This document shows positions 12,046 through 12,127 of a stretch of DNA of 12,127 nucleotides, in pieces. The stretch lies in NCBI GenBank assembly GCA_012522705.1, contig JAAYJY010000041.1, positions 1 through 12,127 on the forward strand, given 5' to 3'. Below the pieces are notes generated by a model. It was not told where the DNA came from and searched no databases. It saw nothing but the letters and a program-made list of their open reading frames with translations. The position numbers and the translations under genes are program-made. The DNA comes from Syntrophomonadaceae bacterium (GTDB lineage: Bacteria > Bacillota > Syntrophomonadia > Syntrophomonadales > Syntrophomonadaceae). Within the stretch, counting starts at the first letter, position 1. Each line of letters starts with the position of its first letter.

Positions 12046-12127
12046 CTACCCTCTTTGTCTTATCTCATAATACATGGGGCTTGCTATGCAGATGGAAGAA
12101 TAAGCGCCATAAACAAAACCGATCAGC
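12046..12127 (-). CDS. secF: Protein translocase subunit SecF, C-terminal end
   Basis: Only the last 26 codons are inside the window: they read LIGFVYGAYSSICIASPMYY then EIRQRG and a TAG stop. The G-x-YSSI-IASP pattern is the conserved final membrane helix of SecF (and of fused SecDF), the proton-driven partner of SecYEG in protein export. Whether this is a separate SecF or a SecDF fusion cannot be seen. The gene is followed by a strong terminator. Confidence 0.85.
   Translation of the reverse strand, partial: LIGFVYGAYSSICIASPMYYEIRQRG

Noticed and set aside
1..12127. CRISPR arrays, tRNA or rRNA genes, riboswitches
   Set aside because: No regularly spaced repeats, cloverleaf-like sequences, rRNA segments or known riboswitch cores were recognised on either strand.

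Overview
The window looks like a chromosomal segment of an anaerobic, endospore-forming Firmicute (Bacillota), probably close to Syntrophomonadaceae or another clostridial-type lineage. This rests on three sporulation genes (gerW/ytfJ, spmA, spmB), the Firmicute-type scpA-scpB pair, strong Shine-Dalgarno sites of the GGAGG type, and a one-carbon gene (fhs). The placement is inference from gene content. Apart from the IS3 remnant, every gene is on the minus strand, so transcription runs from high to low coordinates.

Right edge (12127 down to 11074): the last 26 codons of secF, a strong intrinsic terminator, then a short operon of a LapA-domain membrane protein and dtd (D-aminoacyl-tRNA deacylase). 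Below dtd lies about 340 bp without a convincing gene. It holds a short repeat-like sequence and a tandem 13-mer.

Accessory patch (10734 down to 8675): a small gene for a predicted exported Gly/Ser/Asn-rich protein, broken by a one-base frameshift in its signal peptide, is followed 26 bp later by a two-TM bacterial-PH-like membrane protein. The 3' end of that second gene runs into a decayed IS3-family element (about 8675-9766). The element has imperfect terminal inverted repeats, a frameshift and a stop in orfA, a frameshift in orfB, and a deletion that removed the third DDE catalytic residue. The C-terminal tail of the PH-like protein is therefore encoded by IS DNA.

Main operon (8606 down to 1151): a good extended -10 promoter just outside the IS end drives a DHH-CBS-CBS-tRNA nucleotidyltransferase fusion, an M50 site-2-type protease, scpA, scpB, a DUF1992 protein, a DUF2953 protein and gerW. 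These genes overlap or are packed within about 30 bp of each other. A hairpin and a possible sigma-E-like promoter separate gerW from spmA-spmB. The operon links tRNA 3'-end or nucleotide metabolism, chromosome condensation and segregation, and spore maturation.

Left edge (1015 down to 1): fhs (formate-tetrahydrofolate ligase) has its own promoter candidate and RBS but carries an in-frame TAA plus a one-base frameshift, so it reads as a pseudogene. The roughly 7.4 kb of main-operon genes shows no frameshift at all, so the lesions elsewhere are unlikely to be general sequencing error. I see no clear novel defence or metabolic system. The most unusual items are the fhs pseudogene, the exported-protein/PH-protein pair, and the IS-donated tail.
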